Positions 10,026-19,281 of a DNA stretch of 64,000 bases are shown in pieces. The DNA is from Stenotrophomonas sp. VV52 (GTDB lineage: Bacteria > Pseudomonadota > Gammaproteobacteria > Xanthomonadales > Xanthomonadaceae). The stretch spans positions 496,001 through 560,000 of the forward strand of contig NZ_PKQQ01000001.1 in assembly GCF_002893095.1 (NCBI RefSeq), in the 5' to 3' direction. Position 1 is the stretch's first letter. Each line of letters starts with the position of its first letter. The notes beneath the pieces were generated by a model. It was not told the DNA's origin, ran no database searches, and saw only the letters and a program-made list of their open reading frames with translations. Made by a program: the position numbers and the translations under genes.

Positions 10026-11563
10026 GCCAGCGGCTCCACCTGCGGCAGCACCTCGGCCAGCCCTTCGGCCAGCGCGCCACTGCGCACCAGCTCCGTCGCG
10101 GCGACTATGTCCGGATGGAAATAGCGGTCGTCCTGCAGGGTCGGCACCTGCGCGCGCAGGCGCTGGCGCACTGCTTCCAGCGCGTCGCTGGAGCGCAGCC
10201 CGGTATGGAAGTCGCAGCCCTGCGCGGCGGCGAGCAGTTCAATGCCGACCACGTTGGCCGCGTTCTCGGCCATCTGCAGCAGGCGGCGCGCGCCGTGCGC
10301 GGCCATCGACACGTGGTCTTCCTGGTTGGCCGAGGTGGGAATGGAATCCACGCTGGCCGGGTAGGCGCGCTGCTTGTTTTCCGAGACCAGCGCGGCGGCG
10401 GTGACCTGCGGAATCATGAAGCCGGAATTCAGGCCCGGCTTCGGGGTCAGGAACGCGGGAAGGCCGGACAGCGCCGGGTCCACCAGCATCGCGGTGCGGC
10501 GTTCGCTGATCGAGCCGATCTCGCACACCGCCATCGCCAGCATGTCAGCAGCGAAGGCCACCGGTTCGGCGTGGAAGTTGCCGCCGCTGAGCGCTTCGTT
10601 GGTGTCGGTGAATACCAGCGGGTTGTCGGACACGCCGTTGGCTTCGATCACCAGCGTGGTCGCGGCCTGGCGCATCACGTCGAATGCCGCGCCCATGACC
10701 TGCGGCTGGCAGCGCAGGCAGTACGGGTCCTGCACGCGCACGTCGTTGTCACGGTGCGACTCGCGGATCGCCGAGCCCTGCATCAGCGTGCGCAGCGCGG
10801 CGGCCGTGGCGATCTGGCCACGCTGGCCGCGGATGCTGTGGATGCGCGGATCGAACGGCGTGTCCGAGCCTTTGGCCGCTTCCACCGACAGCGCGCCGGT
10901 GACCAGCGCGGCCTGGAACACGGTGCTGATTTCAAACAGACCTGCCAGCGCGTAGGCCGTGGAGTACTGGGTGCCGTTGAGCAGGGCCAGGCCTTCCTTC
11001 GCACCCAGCACCAGCGGCGCCAGCCCGCAGCGGGCCAACGCGTCGGCCGCCGGGATGCGTTCGCCGCCGACGAAAGCTTCGCCCACGCCGATCATCACGC
11101 TGGCAAGGTGCGACAGCGGCGCCAGGTCGCCCGAAGCGCCGACCGAGCCCTGGCACGGGATCACCGGCACCAGGTCGTGCTGCAGGAACGCTTCCAGCAG
11201 CGCCAGCGTGGCCGGGCGAATGCCCGACGCGCCCTGCGCCAGGCTGGTCAGCTTCAACGCCATCATCAGCCGCACCACCGGCGCCGGCATCGGTTCACCC
11301 ACGCCGGCCGCATGCGAAAGCACGATATTGCGCTGCAGGGTTTCCAGGTCGTCGCGCTCGATGCGCACGCTGGCCAGCTTGCCGAAGCCGGTGTTGATGC
11401 CGTACACCGGCTCGCCCTTGGCGACGATGTCGGCCACGGTCTGCGCACTGCGCTGCACCGCCTCGGCCGAAGCCGGGTCCAGGCGCACGTGGGCGCCGTC
11501 GTAGATCGCGCGCCAGTGCGCCAGCGTCACCGCGCCGGGCTGCAGGGTCAGGGTCTTGCTCAT
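10022..11563 (-). CDS. hutH: Histidine ammonia-lyase
   Basis: A 513-residue enzyme that deaminates histidine to urocanate, step one of the pathway. The Ala-Ser-Gly triad that cyclises to the MIO electrophile is in [12 protein letters not shown] with Ser144. Other family segments are [11 protein letters not shown] and [14 protein letters not shown]. The start at 11563 (MSKTLTL) is chosen because GGAG precedes it by five bases and the length then matches known enzymes; a longer reading back to 11674 would absorb the intergenic region and the hutI end. hutI ends 23 bases upstream and hutG overlaps by four bases downstream. Confidence 0.97.
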   Translation of the reverse strand: MSKTLTLQPGAVTLAHWRAIYDGAHVRLDPASAEAVQRSAQTVADIVAKGEPVYGINTGFGKLASVRIERDDLETLQRNIVLSHAAGVGEPMPAPVVRLMMALKLTSLAQGASGIRPATLALLEAFLQHDLVPVIPCQGSVGASGDLAPLSHLASVMIGVGEAFVGGERIPAADALARCGLAPLVLGAKEGLALLNGTQYSTAYALAGLFEISTVFQAALVTGALSVEAAKGSDTPFDPRIHSIRGQRGQIATAAALRTLMQGSAIRESHRDNDVRVQDPYCLRCQPQVMGAAFDVMRQAATTLVIEANGVSDNPLVFTDTNEALSGGNFHAEPVAFAADMLAMAVCEIGSISERRTAMLVDPALSGLPAFLTPKPGLNSGFMIPQVTAAALVSENKQRAYPASVDSIPTSANQEDHVSMAAHGARRLLQMAENAANVVGIELLAAAQGCDFHTGLRSSDALEAVRQRLRAQVPTLQDDRYFHPDIVAATELVRSGALAEGLAEVLPQVEPLA

Positions 11564-11586
11564 GGAATCTCCGGGCATCTCTAAGG

Positions 11587-12786
11587 TCAGACGGATACGC
11601 CGCGCATCACGCGCGCGTGCAGGGGGTTGAAGCCCATGCGGTAGACAAGGTCGGCAGGCGCCTCGATGTCCCACACGGCCAGGTTGCAGTCCAGGCCCAC
11701 GGCCAGCCGGCCGATGCGCGCCTGTCGGCCGAGCGCACGCGCCGCTTCACGGGTGAAGCCGGCGATGCACTCGTCCACGGTCATGCGGAACAGGGTGGCG
11801 GCCATGTTCATCGCCAGCAGCGGGCTGGTCAGCGGCGAAGTGCCGGGGTTGCTGTCGGTGGCCAACGCCAGCGGCACGCCGGCCGCGCGCAGGGCAGTGA
11901 TCGGGGGCAGGGTGGTGTCGCGGGTGAAATAGAACGCGCCCGGCAGCAGCACCGCCACGGTGCCGGCTGCACGCATCGCAGCAATGCCGTCGTCGTCGAG
12001 GTGTTCGATATGGTCGGCCGAGAGCGCACCATGCCGCGCCGCCAACGCTGCGCCATGCTGGTTGCTGAGCTGTTCGGCATGGATCTTTACCGCCAGTCCG
12101 TTCGCCCGCGCGGCCGTGAACACCTGTTCGGCCTGCGCGGCACTGAAGGCGATGTTCTCGCAGAACACGTCCACCGCTTCGGCCAGGCCCTGCGCCGCCA
12201 CCGCCGGAATCATCACGTTGCAGACGTCGTCGATGTAGTTCTGCGCCTCGCGCCCGGGCGGTACCGCATGCGCGCCGAGGAAGGTGGGCACGATCTCCAC
12301 CGCGCGCTGGCGGGCCAACTCGGCGGCCACGCGCAGCTGCTTGGTTTCATCCTCAAGCGTCAGCCCGTAACCGGATTTGATTTCAACGGTGGTGATGCCT
12401 TCGGCCAGCATCGCGTCCAGCCGGGGCAGGCTTGCCGCAAGCAGTTCGGCCTCACTGGCGTCACGGGTGGCGCGCACGGTGCTGACGATGCCGCCGCCGG
12501 CGCGGGCGATGTCGGCATAGCTCACGCCCTGCAGGCGCTGTTCGAATTCGTTGGCGCGGTTACCGGCGTAGACCAGGTGGGTGTGGCAGTCGACCAGCCC
12601 GGGGCTGATCCAGCGGCCGCCGCAGTCCACCCGCTGTGCCGGCTGCAGGTGCGCGTCCGAACCGGCCGGGCCCACATGCACGATGCGGCCGTCGGTGGCC
12701 GCGATCACCCCGTCGCGGATCACGCCCAGGCCGGGGCCATCAACGGTGATGAGGTGGGCGTGGGTCCAGAGGGTGTCACAGTGCAT
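11587..12786 (-). CDS. hutI: Imidazolonepropionase
   Basis: A 399-residue metal-dependent amidohydrolase that opens imidazolonepropionate to formiminoglutamate, step three. The metal ligands are [26 protein letters not shown] and [17 protein letters not shown] is also diagnostic. The ATG at 12786 is used; a GTG at 12798 in the same frame would add four residues. It is the first gene of the leftward hut operon, and its start is about 20 bases from the HutC-type operator shared with hutF. Confidence 0.95.
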   Translation of the reverse strand: MHCDTLWTHAHLITVDGPGLGVIRDGVIAATDGRIVHVGPAGSDAHLQPAQRVDCGGRWISPGLVDCHTHLVYAGNRANEFEQRLQGVSYADIARAGGGIVSTVRATRDASEAELLAASLPRLDAMLAEGITTVEIKSGYGLTLEDETKQLRVAAELARQRAVEIVPTFLGAHAVPPGREAQNYIDDVCNVMIPAVAAQGLAEAVDVFCENIAFSAAQAEQVFTAARANGLAVKIHAEQLSNQHGAALAARHGALSADHIEHLDDDGIAAMRAAGTVAVLLPGAFYFTRDTTLPPITALRAAGVPLALATDSNPGTSPLTSPLLAMNMAATLFRMTVDECIAGFTREAARALGRQARIGRLAVGLDCNLAVWDIEAPADLVYRMGFNPLHARVMRGVSV

Positions 12787-12808
12787 GGCAGCAACCACAG
12801 CGGCTTAT

Positions 12809-12823
12809 ATGTCTATACAATAT
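12809..12823. promoter_or_regulatory. Probable HutC operator between hutI and hutF
   Basis: ATGTCTATACAATAT, which read on the minus strand is ATATTGTATAGACAT, matches the TTGTATATACA-type operator known for HutC of Klebsiella and Pseudomonas. It sits in the only AT-rich patch of the 63-bp divergent gap, where it could block both promoters. Urocanate is the known inducer that frees HutC. Confidence 0.75.
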
Positions 12824-12849
12824 AGGCGCCACTTCCGGGATGTCCAGTG

Positions 12850-14232
12850 ATGCCAGCCAACCCCGCTCCAGTCCTCGCGTTCCACGCCGACCACGCCCTG
12901 TTGCCGCAGGGCTGGGCGCGCAATGTGCGCATCGTCTGCGCCGGCGGCACCGTGCAGTCGGTCGAGTCCGAGGTGGCCGCGCAGCCCGGCGACACCGCCC
13001 TGGCGATCGCGCTGCCAGGGCTGGGCAACCTGCACAGCCACGCCTTCCAGCGCGGCATGGCCGGGCTGACCGAGATCGGCGGGCGCAGCGGCGACAGCTT
13101 CTGGAGCTGGCGCGAGCTGATGTACCGCTTCCTGGCCCATCTGCAGCCCGAGGCGGTGCAGGCCATTGCCGAACAGGCCTACGTGGAGATGCTCGAATCG
13201 GGCTTCACCCGCGTGGGCGAATTCCATTACCTGCACCACGCGCCGGACGGCACCCCGTATGCGGACCGCGCCGAAATGGCCGCGCGCATTGCCGCCGCCG
13301 CGCAGGGCAGTGGCATCGGCCTGACCCTGCTGCCGGTGTTCTACGCGCATGCCGATTTCGGCGGTGCACCGCCGAATCCGGCACAGCGTCGCCTGCTGCA
13401 CGACGTGGACGGCTTCGCCCAGCTGTTGGACGGTTGTCGCCAGGCCCTGCGTGGCCAGGACGACGCGGTGCTGGGCATCGCCCCGCACAGTCTGCGCGCG
13501 GTCACCGGCGAGGAGCTGGCCGCGCTGCTGCCGCTCAACAGCGGCCCGGTACACATCCACATCGCCGAGCAGACCCGCGAGGTCGACGCCTGCGTGGCCT
13601 GGAGCGGGCTGCGCCCGGTGCGCTGGCTGTACGAGCACGTCGCCGTCGACGAACGCTGGTGCCTGGTGCACGCCACCCATGTGGACGACGACGAAGTGCA
13701 GCACATGCTGGCCAGCCGCGCGGTGGTGGGCCTGTGCCCGATCACCGAAGCCAACCTGGGCGACGGCCTGTTCCCGATGCAGGCGTTCGCGCGCGGCGGT
13801 GGCCGCTTCGGCGTGGGCTCGGATTCCAATGTGCTGATCGACGCGGCCGAAGAGCTGCGCCTGCTCGAATACGGGCAGCGCCTGCAGCTGCGCGGGCGCA
13901 ATGTGCTGGCCCCGCAGGAAGGCGTGTCCAGCGGGCGCTGGCTGTTCGAACAGTCGCTGCACGGCGCCGCGCAGGCGCTGGGCGTGGGCTGCGGCCTGCA
14001 GGCGGGCGCGCCGGCCGACGTGGTCGAACTGGACCCGCAGCACCCGGCCATGATCGCGCGCGACGGCGACGCCTTGCTTGACAGCTGGGTGTTCGCCGCC
14101 CGTAATGGCGCCGTTCGATCGGTCTGGCGCGGGGGGCGCGAGCTGGTCCGCCACGGCCGCCACCTGCAGCGCGACGCCGTGGCCGCGCGATTTGCCCAGG
14201 CCCTGCGTGGTGTATTGAACGCCACGAACTGA
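12850..14232 (+). CDS. hutF: Formimidoylglutamate deiminase
   Basis: A 460-residue amidohydrolase-family enzyme that converts N-formimino-glutamate to N-formyl-glutamate and ammonia, step four of the five-enzyme pathway. The metal and substrate residues are in NLHSHAFQRG (HxH near residue 60), VHIHIAEQ, LVHATH and GSDSNVLID. The ATG at 12850 is preferred over the in-frame GTG three bases earlier. The gene is divergent from hutI and is followed after 21 bases by the repressor gene hutC. Its presence, with hutG, shows that the organism uses the formylglutamate route. Confidence 0.95.
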   Translation: MPANPAPVLAFHADHALLPQGWARNVRIVCAGGTVQSVESEVAAQPGDTALAIALPGLGNLHSHAFQRGMAGLTEIGGRSGDSFWSWRELMYRFLAHLQPEAVQAIAEQAYVEMLESGFTRVGEFHYLHHAPDGTPYADRAEMAARIAAAAQGSGIGLTLLPVFYAHADFGGAPPNPAQRRLLHDVDGFAQLLDGCRQALRGQDDAVLGIAPHSLRAVTGEELAALLPLNSGPVHIHIAEQTREVDACVAWSGLRPVRWLYEHVAVDERWCLVHATHVDDDEVQHMLASRAVVGLCPITEANLGDGLFPMQAFARGGGRFGVGSDSNVLIDAAEELRLLEYGQRLQLRGRNVLAPQEGVSSGRWLFEQSLHGAAQALGVGCGLQAGAPADVVELDPQHPAMIARDGDALLDSWVFAARNGAVRSVWRGGRELVRHGRHLQRDAVAARFAQALRGVLNATN

Positions 14233-14253
14233 CATGCATTCCAGGACTTCCGA

Positions 14254-14982
14254 GTGACGGGCAAAAAAGCCGAGACCCTCAACCAGCGTATCCGTGCCGA
14301 TCTGGAAAGCCGCATCCTCAGCGGGGAATGGGCGCCGGGCTTCCGCATTCCGTACGAGCACGAGCTGATGGAGCGGTACGGCTGCTCGCGGATGACGGTC
14401 AACAAGGTGCTCACCGCACTGGCCGAGAGCGGCATGATCGAGCGTCGCCGTCGCGCCGGTTCCTTCGTGGCCCGGCAGCCGCCGCACCTGGAACAGGTGG
14501 CGCTCGAAATCCCCGACATCGCGATGGCGGTCGGCGCGCGTGGCCATGCGTACGGCTACCAGTTGCTGGAGCGCGCCTACCGCGCGCCGAACCCGGCGGC
14601 CAGTGAGGAGGTGGCGCTGTCGGGCGAGCAGAAGCTGCTCGCGATCCGCTGCCTGCACCGTGCCGACGGCCGGCCGCTGGCGCTGGAGCACCGGCTGATC
14701 AGCCCCGTGGGCGTGCCCGAAGTGCTGGAGGTGGATTTCACCACCACCGCGCCGGGCAGCTGGCTGCTGCAGAACGTGTCCTGGACCCGTGCCCAGCATC
14801 GGATCAGCGCCTGGGGTGCCGATGCAGCCGCCGCTGCGTTGCTGGAGGTCAAGCCCGGCACCGCCTGCCTGGTCATCGACCGCCTCACCTGGCGCGGCGA
14901 ACAGCCGATCACCTGCGTGCGCCAGATGTTCCTGGGCGACGCCTGGGACCTGGTAGCGAAGTTCGCGCCCGGCGCGCGGTGA
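14254..14982 (+). CDS. hutC: Histidine utilisation repressor, GntR/HutC family
   Basis: A 242-residue regulator. The winged helix-turn-helix of the GntR family spans residues 8-75 (IPYEHELMERYGCSRMTVNK, then SGMIERRRRAGSFVA) and the UTRA effector domain about residues 95-235. The family member HutC binds urocanate and then leaves the hut operators. The start is a GTG; AGGA precedes it by eight bases. It follows hutF in the same direction, so the repressor is probably autoregulated through the operator at 12809-12823. Confidence 0.93.
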   Translation: MTGKKAETLNQRIRADLESRILSGEWAPGFRIPYEHELMERYGCSRMTVNKVLTALAESGMIERRRRAGSFVARQPPHLEQVALEIPDIAMAVGARGHAYGYQLLERAYRAPNPAASEEVALSGEQKLLAIRCLHRADGRPLALEHRLISPVGVPEVLEVDFTTTAPGSWLLQNVSWTRAQHRISAWGADAAAAALLEVKPGTACLVIDRLTWRGEQPITCVRQMFLGDAWDLVAKFAPGAR

Positions 14983-14985
14983 CGG

Positions 14986-16044
14986 TTACGACGTAGCGCA
15001 CTGGCGCCAGCGCACCGGTTCGTCGGTGCCCAGGCGCGGGTTCAATTGGATGCGCACCGTGCGAAGCGCGGGATAACGCTTCACCTGGTGGCAGATCTGC
15101 GGCCAGATCGCGTCGATTTCGGCCGAGCGGTTCACCGCCAGCGTCTGGCGGGTCTGCCAGAAGGCGTTGAGCACGCCGGTCTGCTGGCCCACCAGCGCGG
15201 ACAGCTCGCGTTGATAACGCGCCAGCGTCTCCGAGTCCGGATCGGCCACGGTGCCGAGGATGCTGTTCGGGTCGTTGCCCGGGGCGACCGGCGCCGGCGC
15301 AGGCTTTTCAGCCGGCGGCTGGGACGGCGCGCCTTCTGCGGCCACCGGCGTCGCCGCGTCCGGCTTGATCGGCGCAGGTGCAGGTGCCGGCGTAGTGGTA
15401 GCGGCAGGCGCCATAGCGGTCTGCACCTGCGTCTCCCCCTGGTCCAACCGCGAGGTCAGATACCCCATGCCCACGATCAGCCCCAGCGTCAGCGAGCCCA
15501 GCGCGGCGATCGAAATCCGCCGCACCGCTTCGCGCCGCGCCTCGTTCTTGACCCGGCTTTCCACGTCGCCGGGCAGATAAGGCTGCAGCATCGGCCACAG
15601 CAGGGTGCCGTCCAGCACCTCCACGCTCTGCTTGTCGGCGGTGGCGCGGCCGTCGCGCTCGATGCGGCCCTCGGTGATCAGGATCCCGCCGCGGGCACCG
15701 GCCAGGCGCGCCGCCGCCCCCAGCTCGTTCACCGCCGCCGTGCCGATCCGGTAGGCCCGGCCGTGCTTGCAGGACACCAGGTAACGCTGGTGCTTTTCAT
15801 CCTGCATCAGGAAATCGCTGCTCGGTTCCAGACTGTGGTCGGGCTCGCCGGTGATGTCCTGCAGCCCGCGCTGCTCGTGCAGGGCGCGCCGGACGATCTC
15901 CGAGAAATCGCGCCAGTGCATGCCGGCCAACGCGTTGAGCCCCAGCTTGGTCTCCTTCCGGCGGCGTTTCACCAGCCAGAAATAAGCCGCAGCAAGGGAC
16001 CAGACGACGACAGCCAGCAGGAGAGCCAGAATCCAGGAGAACAT
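14986..16044 (-). CDS. Membrane-anchored Mrr-like (restriction endonuclease-fold) protein
   Basis: A 352-residue protein. An N-terminal transmembrane helix (FSWILALLLAVVVWSLAAAYFW) is followed by basic residues and a domain of about 130 residues resembling the Mrr/RecB-like endonuclease fold: GMHWRDFSEIVRRAL, then SSDFLMQ and LVSCKHGRAY, the likely D...(x)CK catalytic core, then GILITEGRI. A second transmembrane helix lies near residues 182-200, followed by an Ala/Pro-rich linker and a C-terminal domain of about 100 residues with two cysteines that should lie in the periplasm. The start at 16044 places the helix at the N-terminus; a longer frame to 16125 has no better signal. It is convergent with hutC. 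The substrate is unknown. Confidence 0.7.
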   Translation of the reverse strand: MFSWILALLLAVVVWSLAAAYFWLVKRRRKETKLGLNALAGMHWRDFSEIVRRALHEQRGLQDITGEPDHSLEPSSDFLMQDEKHQRYLVSCKHGRAYRIGTAAVNELGAAARLAGARGGILITEGRIERDGRATADKQSVEVLDGTLLWPMLQPYLPGDVESRVKNEARREAVRRISIAALGSLTLGLIVGMGYLTSRLDQGETQVQTAMAPAATTTPAPAPAPIKPDAATPVAAEGAPSQPPAEKPAPAPVAPGNDPNSILGTVADPDSETLARYQRELSALVGQQTGVLNAFWQTRQTLAVNRSAEIDAIWPQICHQVKRYPALRTVRIQLNPRLGTDEPVRWRQCATS

Positions 16045-16301
16045 GGGGCCTAGAGATGAACACGGGAGTACAGGCGGACAGTCTATATGCGCCCGTACCT
16101 GTCTGTGGGATGTCGTTTTCGCCAAAAAGAGGCAGCGGTCTCAGACCCCGATGACGGAAGTCTCATTTCCGGCCGGACCCAGGCAGGCACGAAAAACCCG
16201 CCAGTCCTTATGCCGTGAGGGGAGGGAACAAACGGCGCGGAAGCACTGGCGGGTCGGGTTCGATTGTCAACAAAGGCGTGCTGCTTTGCAACAATCGGGT
16301 G
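16045..16301 (-). ncRNA. Structured intergenic region: nested hairpins ending in a U-run (possible sRNA or long terminator)
   Basis: On the minus strand, downstream of the phasin gene, come two nested hairpins. The first (16297-16261) pairs CGATTGT with ACAATCG and encloses an inner CAAAG/CTTTG stem. The second (16254-16196) pairs ACCCGCCAGT with ACTGGCGGGT, encloses a GCCGT/ACGGC stem with the C-rich loop TTGTTCCCTCCCCTC, and is followed by TTTTT. This is more elaborate than a simple terminator. The rest of the gap (16045-16190) shows nothing recognisable. Transcription has not been shown. Confidence 0.4.
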
Positions 16302-16793
16302 TCAGGCGTCCGATCCCGGGGACTGATGCGTGCCCGGCAGCGGGTCCGCATTGGGCGACGCATTTCTCGCTTCGGCCCGGTTGAGGCGGGTGGTCAGGGC
16401 GTCGATCCGGGCATTGAGCGCAGCCACGTCCTCGGCGGTGGGGATGTTCAGGCGCTTGAGCACGCCCTGGACCCGGTCGTCGAAGGCCTTCTCGACCTTG
16501 TCCCAGGTGCCGGCCGCCTTCTCGCGGGCTTCGCCCAGGTGTTCCTCGACGTTGTCGCGCCAGCGCGGGGCGTCCCCGGCCTGCTCGCGGTTGCGTGCGT
16601 CGATGGTCTCGCCTTCGCGGACCAGGTTGTCGAACACCCGGCTGCCCTCGGCCTGTGCGCGTCCAAACGCGCCCAGCCCGGCCAGCCAGATCTGCTGTGC
16701 CGAATCGGTCAGCTTGCGCGAAAAGCGCTCGGCCTGGTCCTGCAGCGAGGGCTTCTCGCCGGTGCGGTCATCGTAGTCGTCGTGTGCGTTCAT
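16302..16793 (-). CDS. Phasin-family polyhydroxyalkanoate granule-associated protein
   Basis: A 163-residue, highly charged helical protein. The segment QIWLAGLGAFGRAQAEGSRVFDNLVREGE matches the signature of the PhaF/PhaI-type granule-associated family. A C-terminal heptad-like region (EDVAALNARIDALTTRLNRAE) is probably a coiled coil used for oligomerisation. Such proteins coat polyhydroxyalkanoate granules. The next gene on the same strand encodes a second granule-region protein, which supports the call. It lacks the long AAKP histone-like tail of PhaF. Confidence 0.82.
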   Translation of the reverse strand: MNAHDDYDDRTGEKPSLQDQAERFSRKLTDSAQQIWLAGLGAFGRAQAEGSRVFDNLVREGETIDARNREQAGDAPRWRDNVEEHLGEAREKAAGTWDKVEKAFDDRVQGVLKRLNIPTAEDVAALNARIDALTTRLNRAEARNASPNADPLPGTHQSPGSDA

Positions 16794-16880
16794 GGGGCGA
16801 TCCTGTGAGTGGCCACCCCCGGATCCTACCCAGCGCTTCGATTGCGCGGCGTGATGGCGCGGCCGGGCCGCGCCTGCGGT

Positions 16881-17156
16881 TCAGCCCAGCTTTTCGCGCA
16901 GTGCATTCCGGATCTGGTCTTCCACCATGCCTTTCATCATCGACACCGGGAACCCCAGCTCGGCCACGACGTGCACGTTGCCCGGCAGCAGTTCGATCAG
17001 GCCCTCGACGCCGGAGCCGTTGAACTTCAGCGCATCGCCGGCCCAGCTGGCGGTCACGCCGTACTTCTCGGTGAGCTTGGCCACCATGCCCTCCACGGCC
17101 GTGCGGACTGCCTCGGCGGGCAGGGCGTGGGCGTGGGTGATATCGATCTTGGACAT
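16881..17156 (-). CDS. Polyhydroxyalkanoic acid system family protein
   Basis: A 91-residue protein matching the small polyhydroxyalkanoate granule-region family. Conserved-looking parts are the N-terminal ITHAHALPAEAVRTAVE, the central GVTASWAGDALKFNGSGVEG and the C-terminal PVSMMKGMVEDQIRNALREKL. Its biochemical role is not established for the family. It lies 87 bases upstream of the phasin gene on the same strand and is divergent from the FHA gene. Confidence 0.85.
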   Translation of the reverse strand: MSKIDITHAHALPAEAVRTAVEGMVAKLTEKYGVTASWAGDALKFNGSGVEGLIELLPGNVHVVAELGFPVSMMKGMVEDQIRNALREKLG

Positions 17157-17246
17157 GGCGGGCTCCTGGCAGGCGGTTGCGGCAAACGGGCGTGCATTGT
17201 GCACACTTCTATCCTCCCTGACATCCAACCTGCTAGGCTGCGCCGC

Positions 17247-18047
17247 GTGCAGAACCTGCTTGTTCACTTCACCCATCGCCAACACCCCGACCAGCCCTTG
17301 AAGCCGGGGGTGCAGCGCATCGTGCGCCACGCCTCGGGTGGGGTACGCCTCGGCGGTGACGCCGCCGGCACCCTGCTGCTCGCCCAGTTCTGCCTGGACG
17401 ACCGCGGCCTGTGGCTGCAGGTGGCGTCGGGCATGCGCGGCATCCACGTCAACGGCCGGCCGGTGCGGCGGATGGCGCTGCTGCGCCCCGGCGACGCGGT
17501 CTACGCCGACGGCGTGGAAATGGTGGTGCAGGGCGAATGCGAAGTGCTCAACCACGCCCCGTCGCGCAGCGATGACGGCGGCGACGACCAGCGCCTGCTG
17601 CGTGGGGTCGGCGGCCAGCACCACGGCCGCAGCTTCACCCTGGACCGTCCGCGCGTGATCGGGCGTGGGCTCGAATCGGACATCGTCATCGACGATCCGG
17701 CCTTCGCTGAACAGCACGCACGGATCGAACGGCACGGGGACCGCCTGCTGCTGCGCGACCTGGGCGCCGGCGAATCCACCCGGGTCAATGGCGTCAGCGT
17801 GCGCCACTGCTGGCTGCAGCCCGGCGACCAGCTGGTCTTCGACGCGCAGCATCGGTTCGTGCTGGAAGTGCCACACGACGGACGCAAGCGCGTGGCCAGC
17901 GTGGAGGAAGACGAACTGCTCGACCTGCCCAGCGCGGTTGAAGCCCCGGCCAAGCCGGCGCGGGTCAGCCGCTGGCCCTGGCTGCTCGGCAGCGCATTGC
18001 TGCTGGCCGGCCTGCTCAGCCTGCTGCTGTGGTTCGGCGCGCGCTGA
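17247..18047 (+). CDS. FHA-domain protein with C-terminal membrane anchor
   Basis: A 266-residue protein with a GTG start. An N-terminal FHA-like half (residues 1-95, ending VNGRPVRRMALLRPGDAVYADG) is followed by a clearer FHA domain at about 120-215 (RVIGRGLESDIVIDDP, EQHARIERHGDRLLLRDLGA, TRVNG). The usual phosphothreonine-binding Ser before the H-A is replaced (AEQHA for SRxHA), so phosphopeptide binding may be altered. A hydrophobic helix at residues 243-262 ends the protein, which is probably tail-anchored in the inner membrane. It is divergent from the polyhydroxyalkanoate gene and upstream of serC. Its partner kinase is not in the window. Confidence 0.78.
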   Translation: MQNLLVHFTHRQHPDQPLKPGVQRIVRHASGGVRLGGDAAGTLLLAQFCLDDRGLWLQVASGMRGIHVNGRPVRRMALLRPGDAVYADGVEMVVQGECEVLNHAPSRSDDGGDDQRLLRGVGGQHHGRSFTLDRPRVIGRGLESDIVIDDPAFAEQHARIERHGDRLLLRDLGAGESTRVNGVSVRHCWLQPGDQLVFDAQHRFVLEVPHDGRKRVASVEEDELLDLPSAVEAPAKPARVSRWPWLLGSALLLAGLLSLLLWFGAR

Positions 18048-18144
18048 GCCGATAGATTCAAAAGCAACCAATTTCGCCTTGTGCAGCAAGGCCTAAAGGC
18101 TGGTGCGCTGCGGCATACTAGGGGTCTTGCCCCATAGGTGTGAC

Positions 18145-19230
18145 ATGACGCGCGCGTTCAATTTCAGTGCCGGCCCTGCAACCCTGCCGGAATCGGTCCT
18201 GCGCCAGGCGCAGGCGGAAATGTTGGAATGGAACGGCGCTGGCGCCTCCATTGTGGAAATGAGCCACCGCGGCCCGGAGTTCATGGCCGTGGCCGCCGAG
18301 GCCGACGCCGACCTGCGCCGCCTGATCGGCATTCCCGACGACTACGCCGTGCTGTTCCTGGCCGGTGGCGCCACCACCCAGCAGGCGCTGCTGGCCCTGA
18401 ACTTCGCCAACCCCGGCCAGACCGTGGACTACGTGCTCACCGGGCACTGGGGCAAGACCGCGATCAAGCAGGTCAGCCCCTACGTGCGGGTCAACGTGGC
18501 CGCCAGCAGCGAGGCCAACGGCTTCCACGACATCCCGCCGCGCGACCAATGGCAGTTGTCCCACGATGCCGCCTACGTGCACATCACCGCCAATGAAACC
18601 ATCCACGGCGTCGAGTTCCGTGACACCCCGGACGTGGGCAACGTGCCCCTGTTCGCCGATTTCAGTTCCTCCATCGCCAGCGAGCCGCTGGACGTCTCGC
18701 GCTATGGCCTGATCTACGCCGGCGCGCAGAAGAACCTCGGCCCGGTCGGCGTCTCGGTGGTGATCGTGCGCCGCGACCTGCTCGAACGCAGCGGCCAGCC
18801 GCGCGCGGACATCTTCGACTACCGCTCGCACGTCGACCGCGACTCCATGCTCAACACCCCGCCGACCTGGAACTGGTACCTGGCCGGCCTGGTCTTCAAG
18901 TGGATGCTGGCCGAAGGCGGCGTGGAAGAGTTCGCCCGCCGCAACGCCGCCAAATCCGCACTGGTGTACGGCGCCATCGATGCCTCCGGCGGTTTCTATC
19001 GCAACGAAGTGGTGCCGGCCACGCGGTCGCGCATGAACATCCCGTTCTTCCTGCCCGACGAAACCCTCACCGCGCGTTTCGTCAGTGAATCCAAGGCAGC
19101 CGGCCTGCTGGCGCTGAAGGGTCACAAGGCGGTCGGCGGCATCCGTGCCTCGCTGTACAACGCGCTGCCGGTGGAAGGCGCGCAGGCGCTGGCCGCCTTC
19201 ATGCGCGATTTCCAACAGCGCAACGGCTGA
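18145..19230 (+). CDS. serC: Phosphoserine aminotransferase
   Basis: A 361-residue PLP enzyme that makes 3-phosphoserine (and 4-phosphohydroxythreonine) from the keto acid and glutamate. The start [19 protein letters not shown] is typical. The PLP lysine is Lys196 in [12 protein letters not shown], and WNWYLAG and [15 protein letters not shown] are also diagnostic. It starts a serC-pheA-aroA cluster that joins serine, vitamin B6 and aromatic amino acid synthesis. Confidence 0.97.
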   Translation: MTRAFNFSAGPATLPESVLRQAQAEMLEWNGAGASIVEMSHRGPEFMAVAAEADADLRRLIGIPDDYAVLFLAGGATTQQALLALNFANPGQTVDYVLTGHWGKTAIKQVSPYVRVNVAASSEANGFHDIPPRDQWQLSHDAAYVHITANETIHGVEFRDTPDVGNVPLFADFSSSIASEPLDVSRYGLIYAGAQKNLGPVGVSVVIVRRDLLERSGQPRADIFDYRSHVDRDSMLNTPPTWNWYLAGLVFKWMLAEGGVEEFARRNAAKSALVYGAIDASGGFYRNEVVPATRSRMNIPFFLPDETLTARFVSESKAAGLLALKGHKAVGGIRASLYNALPVEGAQALAAFMRDFQQRNG

Positions 19231-19245
19231 CGCTTTCGACTTACC

Positions 19246-19262
19246 GGGGCGCCTGCCGCCCC
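19246..19262. other. Small intercistronic hairpin between serC and pheA
   Basis: GGGGCG/CGCCCC with a five-base loop lies in the 51-bp gap. There is no following T-run, so it is more likely an mRNA stability or weak pause element than a terminator. Confidence 0.35.
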
Positions 19263-19281
19263 ACTGCAACTGGAACCCCTG

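Noticed and set aside
11564..11674. An N-terminal extension of hutH by 37 codons
   Set aside because: It would overlap the hutI 3' end, whereas a GGAG-preceded ATG at 11563 gives the standard 513-residue enzyme.
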